64,000 nt of DNA, taken from JAGNGI01 sp035448825 (GTDB lineage Bacteria; Fidelibacterota; UBA2242). This document shows, in pieces, positions 26,033 to 35,025 of this stretch. The notes under the pieces are model-generated. The model was not told where the DNA came from. It made no database searches and saw nothing but the letters and a program-made list of their open reading frames with translations. A program made the position numbers and the translations under genes. Numbering within the stretch: position 1 is the stretch's first letter; each line of letters starts with the position of its first letter. The DNA is taken from NCBI GenBank assembly GCA_035448825.1, contig DAOTJS010000009.1, positions 1 through 64,000 of the forward strand. Reading direction: 5' to 3'.

Positions 26033-26821
26033 CTAAAATTTAAATTTTCTCCGATAATATGCGGCCATTTCGGCAACATTCTCCGGAAATTTACCTTTAT
26101 CTGGAAATAACACTGCCCGAGAAACATTGATCAAGCCGACACCGCAAATTTGGCAGACCTGAACAGCCGCCTCGATTTCACCGCCTTGCGCACCAACTCC
26201 CGGGATTAAAAACGGCAGTTCAGGATATTTTTGGCGAACGGATAGAAGTTGTTCCGGTTTGGTGGCGCCCATAACTAATCCGAGATTCTGATGCTGATTC
26301 AATTGCTGAACAATTGTCGCCACTTTGAGATATAGAGGTTGATCACCGCCGAAGTCCTGAATTTCTCGACCGGAGGGATTGGATGTGACGCATAGAATAA
26401 AAGCGCCATATGATTCATCGGCTATGAATGGCAAAATGCTTTCAGTACCAAGATAAGGACTAAGAGTTACCGCGTGGAAAGGTAACGCCTCGAACAGGGC
26501 TTTAGCGTAAAATTTGGCGCTGTTGCCGATGTCGCCGCGTTTGGCGTCGCCGATCAGAAGAATATTTTGGGGTACCTCACTAAGCAATTTTTCCAGCATT
26601 TGCCAGCCACGCGAGCCCCACATTTCGAAAAATGCTAGGTTGAATTTATAAGCCGGTGTATAAGCGCTGGTAGCGGCGAGAATCTCCTTGACAAAATAAT
26701 AAACACCATCCGCATTTGCGGAAAAACCGGCGGGCAGTTTGTTCGGATCAGGATCAATCCCGATACACAAAAAAGTCTGTTTCTCGGTGAGACACTCGCG
26801 AAATTTCTTGATAAATTGCAT
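26033..26821 (-). CDS. pyrF: Orotidine 5'-phosphate decarboxylase
   Basis: PyrF converts OMP to UMP. The 262-residue product is of the longer (type 2) form, with the catalytic lysine and aspartates in IGDAKRGDIGNSA. The N-terminal LCIGIDPDPNKLP and C-terminal IPGVGAQGGEIEAAV fit. It leads the minus-strand operon pyrF-pyrE-MBL-cyclophilin. No clear ribosome site is seen upstream of the ATG. Confidence 0.94.
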   Translation of the reverse strand: MQFIKKFRECLTEKQTFLCIGIDPDPNKLPAGFSANADGVYYFVKEILAATSAYTPAYKFNLAFFEMWGSRGWQMLEKLLSEVPQNILLIGDAKRGDIGNSAKFYAKALFEALPFHAVTLSPYLGTESILPFIADESYGAFILCVTSNPSGREIQDFGGDQPLYLKVATIVQQLNQHQNLGLVMGATKPEQLLSVRQKYPELPFLIPGVGAQGGEIEAAVQVCQICGVGLINVSRAVLFPDKGKFPENVAEMAAYYRRKFKF

Positions 26822-26954
26822 AGCGAAAAATTACATTTTTTTAGGAGATTAAACAATATAAGAGAGTCGGGTGGGAAGCAAGCAATAGTTTGTTAGACCA
26901 ACTGTAGTTTTCATATATTTTTGATATTTCACTCCATCGGTGACAGTATTTATG

Positions 26955-26995
26955 GGAAAGGATTTCCCGATACTTACATCGAGGTGGTTCATTTA
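26955..26995 (+). repeat. Dispersed 41-bp repeat, copy 1
   Basis: This stretch in the 320-base gap between pyrF and clpC matches 60323-60363 at 36 of 41 positions; all five differences are transitions. It holds two adjoining hairpins, GGGAAA-GGA-TTTCCC and CGAT...ATCG. Both copies lie between genes. Apart from this and the clpC promoter I see nothing else in 26822-27141. Confidence 0.7.
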
Positions 26996-27082
26996 CTGAA
27001 ATAAATTAATGGAGAAATATCGCTGGAAAATGCTACGCCAAAGTGGCAAAGATATTGCATAGTGAATAAAAGAAAGAAAAGA

Positions 27083-27111
27083 TTGACTTAACAGTCAGAT
27101 AGTTTTAACTT
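27083..27111 (+). promoter_or_regulatory. Sigma-70-type promoter for clpC
   Basis: TTGACT (27083-27088) and TAACTT (27106-27111) are spaced 17 bases apart. Transcription would begin near 27118, which supports the clpC start at ATG 27142 over the open-frame TTG at 27115. Confidence 0.55.
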
Positions 27112-27141
27112 CTATTGTTATTTGAGAAAGAATTAAAAGTA

Positions 27142-29610
27142 ATGAAAGAGAATTTTTCCAAGATAATTCAAATTATTGTCAAAGCCGCCCGTTATGAAGC
27201 CGGCCGAATGAACCATAGTTATATTGGTTCTGAACATCTACTTTGGGCAATTATCAATATGGAAAGAAGCGTTACTCTAGAAATATTGATGGCGCTCGAT
27301 GTTGATATCAAGGCATTACAAACAATGTTGACCGATTCTCTAAAAGCTATCGGCGGAACTTTGACAATTGGACAGATTCCGTTTACTAAACAAGTTGAAC
27401 GGATTTTACGTAACACTTATAACGAAGCTAAAGAACTGGGAGCCGAAGTCGTTGGTGATGAACACATTACGCTCTCTATTTTGAAGGAGGGAGAGGGGGT
27501 CTCCTGCGAAATTCTCAATAGTTTCGGCGTTGATTATTATAATTTTCGAGCAGAAATCTCCGGAAATACCGATGAACCTCTTCCGCTTACCAAAAGTGAG
27601 AAAAAGAGTTCGCGGACTCCGGCTCTAGACCATTTTTCTCGGGATATAACTGAAAAAGCCCGCACCAACCAACTTGATCCGGTCATTGGTCGCGATCAGG
27701 AGATCGAACGGGTAGCTCAAATTTTATCCCGTCGCAAGAAAAATAATCCAGTGCTAATCGGCGAGCCGGGGGTTGGCAAGACTGCGATCGCAGAGGGACT
27801 GGCTTTGCGCATTGTTGCTAAAAAAGTTCCACGCCTTCTTGCGAATAAACGCATTATTGACCTGGATTTGGCGGCGATCGTTGCCGGTACCAAATACCGT
27901 GGTCAGTTTGAAGAGCGGATGAAAACTATTATGCAGGAACTCGAACAAGCGCGCGATGTCATACTTTTTATAGATGAATTGCATACTATAGTTGGAGCTG
28001 GTGGAGCATCTGGGTCGCTGGATGCCTCTAATATGTTTAAACCGGCTTTAGCGCGCGGTGAGTTGCAGTGTATCGGCGCAACTACACTGGACGAGTATCG
28101 CAAATATATCGAGAAAGACGGGGCGCTGGAGCGGCGTTTCCAAAAAGTCATTATCAATCCTCCAAGTAAAGAGGAATCACTGGAGATTTTGAAAGGACTG
28201 CGGGAACGTTATGAAGCCCATCATCATGTCAAATATACTGATGAAGCCTTATGGACTGCGGTCGAACTCAGTGACCGTTATATTACCGATAAATTTTTAC
28301 CAGATAAAGCCATTGACGTTATGGACGAAGCTGGCTCGCGGGTTCACCTGCGGGATGTTGTTATGCCGGAGGAAGTACTCCAGGCTGAACAGAAATTGGA
28401 AGAGGTTCGTAATCAGAAAGACGCCGCTGTTCGAGAACAACAATTTGAAAAAGCCGCTGACCTGCGAGATAGCGAACGACATATGAAGAAACAATTATCT
28501 GAACTTCAGCGAGCCTGGGAAAATAGTGGCGAAAAACAAACTTTGCTGGTCACAGCGGAGGATATTGCTGACGTAGTAGCTATGATGACTGGGATTCCGG
28601 TTAATCGCATTGCCGCATCTGAAAATCAAAAATTATTGACAATGGAAACAGAACTCCGCAAGTCAATCATTGGACAGGACGAGGCAATTCGCGTGGTCAG
28701 CAGTGCTATTCGACGGGCACGGGCTGGCTTGAAAAATCCACGGCGTCCAATTGGGTCTTTCTTGTTTTTAGGTCCGACCGGCGTTGGGAAGACTGAATTA
28801 GCCAGAGTACTAGCCCGCTTTCTATTTCCCGGTACCGAAGCTTTGATTAAAATTGATATGTCGGAGTATATGGAAAAATTTGCAGTTTCGCGATTAATCG
28901 GCGCGCCTCCGGGATACGTCGGATATGAAGAGGGCGGTGAACTAACCGAGCGAGTTCGGCGTCAACCTTATTCGCTGGTGCTTTTCGATGAAATAGAAAA
29001 AGCCCACCGCGACGTTTTTAATATTTTACTACAAATTTTCGATGAAGGTGTTTTGACTGATAGTTTTGGCCGACGGGTTGATTTTAAAAATACCATCATT
29101 ATTATGACCTCAAACGCCGGTTCACGCAGTCTCCAGAGTACGACTATTGGTTTTTCAAAGGCTGATCCCCTTAGTGAGTATGAGGCTATGAAAAAACGCT
29201 TACTGGAAGAAATTCAGCAAATATTTAATCCAGAATTCTTGAACCGGATTGATGATCCGATCGTCTTCAAACCTTTGACTCGTGAAGATGTTTTAGCGAT
29301 TATTGATCTGCAATTAGAGGATATACGCCATAATTTGGCAGCTTCTGGAACGCTGTTGGAAATTACTCCCGAAGCCAAAGAACTGATTCTTGAACATGGA
29401 TTTAAGCCGGAATTCGGAGCGCGTCCATTACGCCGAGCAATTCAGAATATGATCGAGGATCCAATTTCAGAATTAATTCTAGCTGGAACTCTGAGACGCG
29501 GGAGTAAAATTGTCATAAATGTCTCAGATGCCAAAATCATTTTTAATCAGCCGGAAATAGAATATAAAATTTCGCCGACGAAGATTACCAGCGAACCGGT
29601 CAATAATTAA
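27142..29610 (+). CDS. clpC: ATP-dependent Clp protease ATPase subunit ClpC
   Basis: ClpC is an AAA+ unfoldase that feeds ClpP. The 822-residue protein has the N-terminal Clp_N repeats (IGSEHLLWAI; GDEHITLSIL), a first AAA+ module (GEPGVGKTAIAEGLA), a UVR-type middle segment (FEKAADLRDSE), which marks ClpC rather than ClpB, and a second module (GPTGVGKTELARVLA; APPGYVGYEEGG). The start is ATG 27142, chosen because a longer TTG start would precede the likely transcription start. No ctsR or mcsAB genes are adjacent. Confidence 0.93.
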   Translation: MKENFSKIIQIIVKAARYEAGRMNHSYIGSEHLLWAIINMERSVTLEILMALDVDIKALQTMLTDSLKAIGGTLTIGQIPFTKQVERILRNTYNEAKELGAEVVGDEHITLSILKEGEGVSCEILNSFGVDYYNFRAEISGNTDEPLPLTKSEKKSSRTPALDHFSRDITEKARTNQLDPVIGRDQEIERVAQILSRRKKNNPVLIGEPGVGKTAIAEGLALRIVAKKVPRLLANKRIIDLDLAAIVAGTKYRGQFEERMKTIMQELEQARDVILFIDELHTIVGAGGASGSLDASNMFKPALARGELQCIGATTLDEYRKYIEKDGALERRFQKVIINPPSKEESLEILKGLRERYEAHHHVKYTDEALWTAVELSDRYITDKFLPDKAIDVMDEAGSRVHLRDVVMPEEVLQAEQKLEEVRNQKDAAVREQQFEKAADLRDSERHMKKQLSELQRAWENSGEKQTLLVTAEDIADVVAMMTGIPVNRIAASENQKLLTMETELRKSIIGQDEAIRVVSSAIRRARAGLKNPRRPIGSFLFLGPTGVGKTELARVLARFLFPGTEALIKIDMSEYMEKFAVSRLIGAPPGYVGYEEGGELTERVRRQPYSLVLFDEIEKAHRDVFNILLQIFDEGVLTDSFGRRVDFKNTIIIMTSNAGSRSLQSTTIGFSKADPLSEYEAMKKRLLEEIQQIFNPEFLNRIDDPIVFKPLTREDVLAIIDLQLEDIRHNLAASGTLLEITPEAKELILEHGFKPEFGARPLRRAIQNMIEDPISELILAGTLRRGSKIVINVSDAKIIFNQPEIEYKISPTKITSEPVNN

Positions 29611-29684
29611 GTCATAATTACAGGCTTTTTAAGCCGAATATATAATTTAATGGGTTAGTCTGACGTTGTGTCCTAATCGCTAGT

Positions 29685-29700
29685 TGGCACGAGGTTTGTC
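29685..29700 (+). promoter_or_regulatory. Sigma-54-type (-24/-12) promoter for dnaK
   Basis: The sequence TGGCACG-AGGT-TTGTC matches the sigma-54 consensus TGGCACG-N4-TTGCW, differing at the C of the -12 element (T here) and the final W. GG (29686-29687) and GT (29698-29699) are ten bases apart, the required spacing. The expected start near 29711 leaves a leader of about 43 bases with AGGAG before the dnaK ATG. Confidence 0.7.
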
Positions 29701-29753
29701 ACTCTTTTAGTGAAATTTGAAAATTGAAGCCCGAAAAAAAATAGGAGATAAAT

Positions 29754-31676
29754 ATGGGAAAAATTATAGGTATTGATTTAGGAACAACCAATTCCTGTGT
29801 GGCGGTGATGGAAGGTGGTAAGCCACGCGTTCTTGAAAATTCGGAAGGGCGTCCCGTAACGCCATCTGTGGTAGTCTTTAAGAAAGACGGTGAAATAGTG
29901 GTCGGCGACACTGCCAAACGACAGATTGTGACTAATCACGATCGCGCCGTCTATTCGATTAAACGCTTTATGGGACGTTTGTATAAAGAAGTTCAACGAG
30001 AACGGGAAGAAGTGCCGTTTAAAGTTGTCGAAGGTCCCAATGGCGATGCCAGAGTACGAATTGGCGATCGGGATTATTCGCCACCGGAAATCAGCGCTAT
30101 GATTCTGCAGAAAATGAAACAAACTGCTGAAGAAAAATTAGGTGAAAAAATTACCGATGCTGTCATTACAGTACCGGCTTATTTCAATGATTCTCAGCGT
30201 CAAGCCACTAAAGACGCAGGTAAAATTGCCGGTTTGGAAGTAAAACGGATTATCAATGAACCGACTGCCGCCGCTCTGGCTTATGGCCTTGATAAAAAGA
30301 AAGATGAAAAAATCGCTGTCTATGATTTGGGTGGTGGTACATTCGATATTTCCATTCTGGAAATTGGAGATGGAGTTTTTGAAGTCAAATCTACCAATGG
30401 TGATACCCATTTAGGCGGAGATGATTTTGATCAGCGCGTTATTGAGTGGCTGGTTAGTGAATTTAAAAAGAAGGAAGGTATTGATCTAAAGAAAGATCCA
30501 ATGGCAATGCAAAGACTTAAAGAAGCTGCTGAAAAGGCCAAAATCGAACTTTCTTCCAACCTTGAAACAGAAATCAATTTGCCATATATTACAGCCGGTT
30601 CCGCTGGTCCAATCCATCTAATGGAAAAATTGTCACGCGCGAAGTTCGAAACTCTCGTCGAAGATTTAATCGAACGCACTCGTAAGCCTTGTCAACAGGC
30701 ATTAGAAGATGCCGGATTAAAACCTGATGATATAAACGAGGTAATCTTGGTAGGTGGTTCGACTCGCATACCCAAAGTACAGCAGTTAGTCAAGGATCTT
30801 TTTAAAAAGGAACCTAATAAGAGTGTTAATCCGGATGAAGTAGTTGCGATCGGAGCGGCTATTCAAGGAGGTGTTTTAGGTGGAGAGGTTCATGACATTC
30901 TACTGCTGGATGTGACGCCGCTTTCGCTTGGGATAGAAACACTTGGTGGAGTATCTACTAAATTGATCGAGCGCAACACGACCATTCCTACCCGTAAGAG
31001 TGAAATTTTCTCGACTGCCGCTGATAATCAAACCAGTGTAGAAATTAATGTACTTCAAGGTGAACGAGCAATGGCGGCCGATAATAAGAGCATCGGTCGC
31101 TTTCATCTGGATGGTATTCCACCAGCACCGCGTGGAATCCCTCAGATAGAGGTTACTTTCGACATAGATGCCAACGGTATTCTAAACGTTTCGGCAAAAG
31201 ATAAAGCTACTGGAAAAGAGCAAAGTGTCCGAATTCAAACTTCCAGCGGTTTGAGTGAAGAAGAAAAGGAAAAAATGGTGCGAGATGCCCAATTACATGA
31301 AGAAGAAGATCGTCGCCGTAGAGAAGAAGTTGATGCCCGCAATCAGGTTGATGCTCTAATTTACCAGACGGAAAAGAATATGGCAGAATACGGCGAGAAA
31401 CTGCAACCGGAAGAAAAAGGCAAACTGAACAATGCTCTAGCCGACTTGAAAAAAGCACAGAGTAGTGGCGACGTTAAAATTATGAAAAGTGCCATTGAGG
31501 CTATGAATCAGGCCTGGTCGGAAGTCTCCTCAAAAATGTATGAAAGAGTCCGCACCGAAACCCCGCCACCGAACGCTGGTCCGACTTATGAACAACCGCA
31601 TGAAGAAACGACCGGCCAGAAGGACGAAAATATTCAGGATGCCGATTTTGAGGTAGTGGACGATAATAAGAAGTAA
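29754..31676 (+). CDS. dnaK: Molecular chaperone DnaK (Hsp70)
   Basis: The 640-residue protein is a full DnaK. The ATPase domain begins GKIIGIDLGTTNSCVAVMEG and has VPAYFNDSQRQATKDAG and AVYDLGGGTFDISIL; the substrate domain begins DVTPLSLGIETLGG. The C-terminal lid ends in a disordered acidic tail (QDADFEVVDDNKK). No grpE or dnaJ is adjacent. The upstream promoter is of sigma-54 type and no CIRCE element is seen. Confidence 0.97.
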   Translation: MGKIIGIDLGTTNSCVAVMEGGKPRVLENSEGRPVTPSVVVFKKDGEIVVGDTAKRQIVTNHDRAVYSIKRFMGRLYKEVQREREEVPFKVVEGPNGDARVRIGDRDYSPPEISAMILQKMKQTAEEKLGEKITDAVITVPAYFNDSQRQATKDAGKIAGLEVKRIINEPTAAALAYGLDKKKDEKIAVYDLGGGTFDISILEIGDGVFEVKSTNGDTHLGGDDFDQRVIEWLVSEFKKKEGIDLKKDPMAMQRLKEAAEKAKIELSSNLETEINLPYITAGSAGPIHLMEKLSRAKFETLVEDLIERTRKPCQQALEDAGLKPDDINEVILVGGSTRIPKVQQLVKDLFKKEPNKSVNPDEVVAIGAAIQGGVLGGEVHDILLLDVTPLSLGIETLGGVSTKLIERNTTIPTRKSEIFSTAADNQTSVEINVLQGERAMAADNKSIGRFHLDGIPPAPRGIPQIEVTFDIDANGILNVSAKDKATGKEQSVRIQTSSGLSEEEKEKMVRDAQLHEEEDRRRREEVDARNQVDALIYQTEKNMAEYGEKLQPEEKGKLNNALADLKKAQSSGDVKIMKSAIEAMNQAWSEVSSKMYERVRTETPPPNAGPTYEQPHEETTGQKDENIQDADFEVVDDNKK

Positions 31677-31694
31677 ATGAAATTGTGAAAAGAT

Positions 31695-31722
31695 AAAAAA
31701 GGGCGGCTTACCGCCCTTTTTT
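31695..31722 (+). terminator. Rho-independent terminator after dnaK
   Basis: A 12-bp stem (A6GGGCGG / CCGCCCT6, loop CTTA) starts 19 bases after the dnaK stop and ends in a T-run. It is symmetrical, so it could work in both directions. Confidence 0.9.
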
Positions 31723-31803
31723 ATTATAAATATAAGTAGTCGTGTATGGAAAAGGTTTTGTTTTTTTGAGTAATAAAATCTAATTTTTAGCGCTTTTTCG
31801 ATT

Positions 31804-31876
31804 GGCGACGTACCCAAGCGGCTAAGGGAGCGGTCTGCAAAACCGTTATGCACCGGTTCAAGTCCGGTCGTCGCCT
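31804..31876 (+). tRNA. tRNA-Cys (GCA)
   Basis: The full cloverleaf is seen: acceptor stem GGCGACG / CGTCGCC, anticodon loop CTGCAAA with anticodon GCA, T-loop GTTCAAG, and discriminator base U (31876), an identity element for tRNA-Cys. CCA is not encoded. Confidence 0.93.
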
Positions 31877-31989
31877 CTGGTTTAGATTCTTAAGAATGAG
31901 AGTTATTTGGTAATATAGAGTTAGAGGCTGGTATTTCCGCAGAAATCCCGATAATATCAGGCAAATCCGATTCCCACGAATGTCTCTTA

Positions 31990-32074
31990 GCCGAAGTGGC
32001 GGAAATGGTAGACGCAAGGGACTTAAAATCCCTCGATCCTTTGGATCGTGCCGGTTCGATTCCGGCCTTCGGCA
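31990..32074 (+). tRNA. tRNA-Leu (TAA)
   Basis: A class II tRNA with long variable arm: acceptor GCCGAAG / CTTCGGC, anticodon loop CTTAAAA with anticodon TAA, variable arm around TCGATCCTTTGGATCGT, T-loop GTTCGAT, discriminator A. Its length of 85 bases and D-arm fit leucine. CCA is not directly encoded. Confidence 0.92.
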
Positions 32075-32180
32075 CAACCATTCCAAAATAAGAACCTGTA
32101 CGTTTATTTTTTAACAGTTTGAGTAGAATAATACATTCAAAATGGCTATTAGAAGCAATGACCTCTTTTATAAATAATTA

Positions 32181-32209
32181 TTGGTTTTATTAAATAAAAA
32201 AGGTAAAAT
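32181..32209 (+). promoter_or_regulatory. Sigma-70-type promoter before the riboswitch
   Basis: TTGGTT (32181-32186) and TAAAAT (32204-32209) are separated by 17 bases. Transcription would start near 32216, just before the riboswitch aptamer. Confidence 0.5.
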
Positions 32210-32227
32210 ATACATTATTTGAAATAA

Positions 32228-32336
32228 GTGAATAAGGATCAGGCGATCACCTATTAATTAGGTTGATGGGGCTGGGCAGTATTGCAGCAGGTATAGGCCT
32301 GTGGGACCGCTAACACGATCTTGCAGGCCTTTTTTT
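32228..32336 (+). promoter_or_regulatory. NiCo (czcD-type) riboswitch with terminator platform
   Basis: The conserved pieces of the nickel/cobalt riboswitch are present in order: CAGGC, hairpin P2 (32246-32267), GGCTGGGC, hairpin P3 (GCA-GTAT-TGC), CAG opening P4, then CTGTGGGAC. P4 is CAGG-CCTG. The closing stem P1 is less clear; AAGGATC (32234-32240) may pair with GATCTT (32317-32322). A terminator AGGCCTG (32295-32301) / CAGGCCT (32324-32330) plus T-run shares bases with P4, so metal binding should prevent termination. It precedes the P-type ATPase by 48 bases. Identification is from memory of the family pattern. Confidence 0.75.
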
Positions 32337-32383
32337 ATGTTCACTGCTAGGTCACAACGAAAGCTCAGAAGGAGTGATAAAAG

Positions 32384-34885
32384 ATGACATCATCCGAACC
32401 ACAATCGGTAGTCAATGAAAACCCCAATACCATCAAGGGACTAACTAATAAGGAAGCGCTTTCTCGGCTTCAACAATACGGCGCCAATACGCTTCCAAGA
32501 AGTAAACCAGTCTCGGCCTGGTCAATCCTAATTTCCCAATTTAAAAGCCCACTTATCTATATAATCCTTGTGGCGGCCGCAATCTCACTCGTTATGGGTG
32601 AAATGAGTGACTTTATTATAATTATAGCCGTTGTTATTATTGATGTTATTCTCGGATTCTTCCAGGAATTTCAGGCTCAACGTACCTATACGGCATTGAA
32701 TAAATTATTAAAACCGACTACTACCGTAATCCGCGATGGGGAACGCCAGGAGATTGACGTAACGCAAGTAGTCCCTGGGGACATCGTTGTGCTAAATGCT
32801 GGTGAGCATATTCCTGGAGATGGTGAAATTATCGAGGGTGCTAAACTCACAGTTGACGAAGCAATTCTGACTGGCGAGAGTGAGCCAATTAACAAGTCGG
32901 CCGAAGCCGGCTCTAATCAGATTTTTATGGGTACGACTCTCCTCACTGGCAGGGGTATAATGCGGGTCACCCAAACCGGGGTCCGAACCGAATTAGGAAA
33001 AATTGCCGAGAGCCTTCAGGCCCATAAAGAAGAAGAGACGCCGTTGCAGGTGCGACTCAAAGCCTTCAGCAAGACACTGACAATTATCGTGGTGGCTTTT
33101 ACGGCTATTATTTTTCTAGTTGGACTTTTACTCAAGCGTGATTTTCTGGATATGCTACGGACTTCTGTTATTCTGGCTATTTCGGCAATACCGGAAGGTT
33201 TATTGATTGCGGTTACAGTTATTTTGGTACTCGGAATGCGCAAGATACTTAAACGACAAGGTTTGGTCAAGAAACTATTAGCCGTTGAAACTTTAGGTTC
33301 GGTAAATGTCATTTGCACCGATAAGACGGGTACTCTTACCGAAGGGCGAATGCGAGTAACTCGTACTGATTTATTGGAAAATGAACGGGCTATGCAAATT
33401 ATGGTTCTATGTAATAATCTGGAAGGACCGGTTGAAGTAGCTTTATGGGAATACGCTAAATCCCAACTGCCGAATGATCCTCAGACTTTAGTGGATGAAA
33501 GCCAACGTCTGGACGAGGAAATGTTTACTAGTGAAACTAAATATATGATTACAGGACAACACCTGCCTGATGGAAATTATCATTTCTTAAAAGGAGCGCC
33601 CGAAATTGTCCTGAATATGTGCCAGATTAACGATAGTGAACGCCGGCAAATTTTGGCTAAAATTGATCAATGGGCTAGTGAGGGATTGCGTCTTCTCGGT
33701 TTGGCTTATCGTGGCTATGGTATTCTGGAAGATCACACTGGTTACACCTGGGCAGGATTGATCGGTATGGAAGACCCGATTCGTGAGGGAGTCCACGAGG
33801 CGGTGCTTTTGGCTAAACACGCAGGCATTCAGGTTAAAATGATAACCGGTGATTATCGGCGTACTGCCGAGCGGATTGCCAGTAATATTGGTCTATTACA
33901 AAATGGTGAGGAAACCCTGGAGGGCGAAGAACTTGCCCGATTAAATGATGAAGAACTTTCTAAACGTATCTACCCAACGGCCGTTTTTGCTCGGATCAGA
34001 CCTCACGATAAATTGCGGATTGTCAATGCCTTACAAAAACACGGCGATATTACAGCAATGATCGGTGACGGGGTCAATGATGCACCGGCACTCAAACAGG
34101 CTAATATCGGGGTAGTTGTCGGCACAGCCAGCGATGTGGCTAAAGAGACCGCCGATTTGATTCTCCTCGATAACAATTTTCGCACTATCGTTGCCGCGAT
34201 CGAGGAGGGGCGTGTAATTTTTGAGAATATCCGCAAAGTCGTAGCCTATGTTCTCTCCAATTCTTTCGCTGAGGTATTGACTATTTTTATTTCTATGATT
34301 TTAGGTTGGCCGACACCGCTATTAGTTGCGCAGATACTCTGGATTCACTTGATCTGTGATGGACCGGCTGACATCGTGCTTGGTTTTGAGCCGAAGGAGA
34401 ATGGCATTATGGACGAAAAACCAAAATCTCTGAAAGAACCGATCTTGCCCCCTTTAGGTTTATCCTTAATTGGGGTAATTAGTATCGGCAGTGCGCTAGC
34501 GGCCCTTCTGATTTTTAGACATTACTTTAAAATTCATGGAGATCCGGTAGAAGGTCGTAGTTTAGTCTTTGCTAGTCTGGCAATAAATTCACTAATCTAT
34601 ATTTTCGCTTACCGCAGTATGCGTAAACCGCTGTTTAAAATGAACTCTATATTGAACAATAAGCCATTAATCTTTGCAGTTATTTTTGGAATGGCACTGG
34701 TTTTTCTGCCTTTTTTAATACCTGGTTTAAGTAAAGCTCTGGGAATTGTAATGCTAGGGCCGAGACAATGGCTATTAATCTTCGCAGTAGCATTAATGCT
34801 TCTGGTTGCGGTGGAAATTGGCAAGGCAATCAGCAATTGGTGGCACAATAAACCTAATACCCTAGGCAAAGTGGAAAAATGCTAG
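32384..34885 (+). CDS. P2-like cation-transporting P-type ATPase, probably Ni/Co export
   Basis: The 833-residue protein has the P2-type layout: TGES in the actuator domain, M4 motif SAIPEGLLIAV, phosphorylation site D313 in DKTGTLTEG, and GDGVNDAPALK. There is no CPx motif, so it is not P1B. The M6 metal site, NLVTDG in Ca2+ ATPases, reads HLICDG: H655 and C658 replace Asn and Thr, while D659 is kept. This change to softer ligands, together with the NiCo-type riboswitch upstream, suggests nickel or cobalt rather than calcium. AGGAGTGAT precedes the ATG. About eight to ten membrane helices are expected. Confidence 0.85.
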   Translation: MTSSEPQSVVNENPNTIKGLTNKEALSRLQQYGANTLPRSKPVSAWSILISQFKSPLIYIILVAAAISLVMGEMSDFIIIIAVVIIDVILGFFQEFQAQRTYTALNKLLKPTTTVIRDGERQEIDVTQVVPGDIVVLNAGEHIPGDGEIIEGAKLTVDEAILTGESEPINKSAEAGSNQIFMGTTLLTGRGIMRVTQTGVRTELGKIAESLQAHKEEETPLQVRLKAFSKTLTIIVVAFTAIIFLVGLLLKRDFLDMLRTSVILAISAIPEGLLIAVTVILVLGMRKILKRQGLVKKLLAVETLGSVNVICTDKTGTLTEGRMRVTRTDLLENERAMQIMVLCNNLEGPVEVALWEYAKSQLPNDPQTLVDESQRLDEEMFTSETKYMITGQHLPDGNYHFLKGAPEIVLNMCQINDSERRQILAKIDQWASEGLRLLGLAYRGYGILEDHTGYTWAGLIGMEDPIREGVHEAVLLAKHAGIQVKMITGDYRRTAERIASNIGLLQNGEETLEGEELARLNDEELSKRIYPTAVFARIRPHDKLRIVNALQKHGDITAMIGDGVNDAPALKQANIGVVVGTASDVAKETADLILLDNNFRTIVAAIEEGRVIFENIRKVVAYVLSNSFAEVLTIFISMILGWPTPLLVAQILWIHLICDGPADIVLGFEPKENGIMDEKPKSLKEPILPPLGLSLIGVISIGSALAALLIFRHYFKIHGDPVEGRSLVFASLAINSLIYIFAYRSMRKPLFKMNSILNNKPLIFAVIFGMALVFLPFLIPGLSKALGIVMLGPRQWLLIFAVALMLLVAVEIGKAISNWWHNKPNTLGKVEKC

Positions 34886-35025
34886 TTTGAGGCTTAATAA
34901 AAATGCAAATAAAGTTCGTTTTTTGGTCTAATCTCAGCGATATTGTCTATATTTGCTTAGTTAATTAAATATTCTAAATTACTTTGGTTATTTTGGAATT
35001 AGCCAATTGATTGTTAAAAGTGGCC

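Noticed and set aside
27142..29610. ClpB disaggregase
   Set aside because: The middle region is short with a UVR-like segment instead of the long ClpB coiled coil.
32228..32336. yybP-ykoY manganese riboswitch or M-box
   Set aside because: The conserved sequence pieces fit NiCo (GGGC, CTGTGGGAC); the manganese and magnesium patterns are not seen.
32384..34885. P1B heavy-metal ATPase
   Set aside because: There is no CPC/CPx or SPC motif and no N-terminal metal-binding domain; M4 reads IPEGL, the P2 type.
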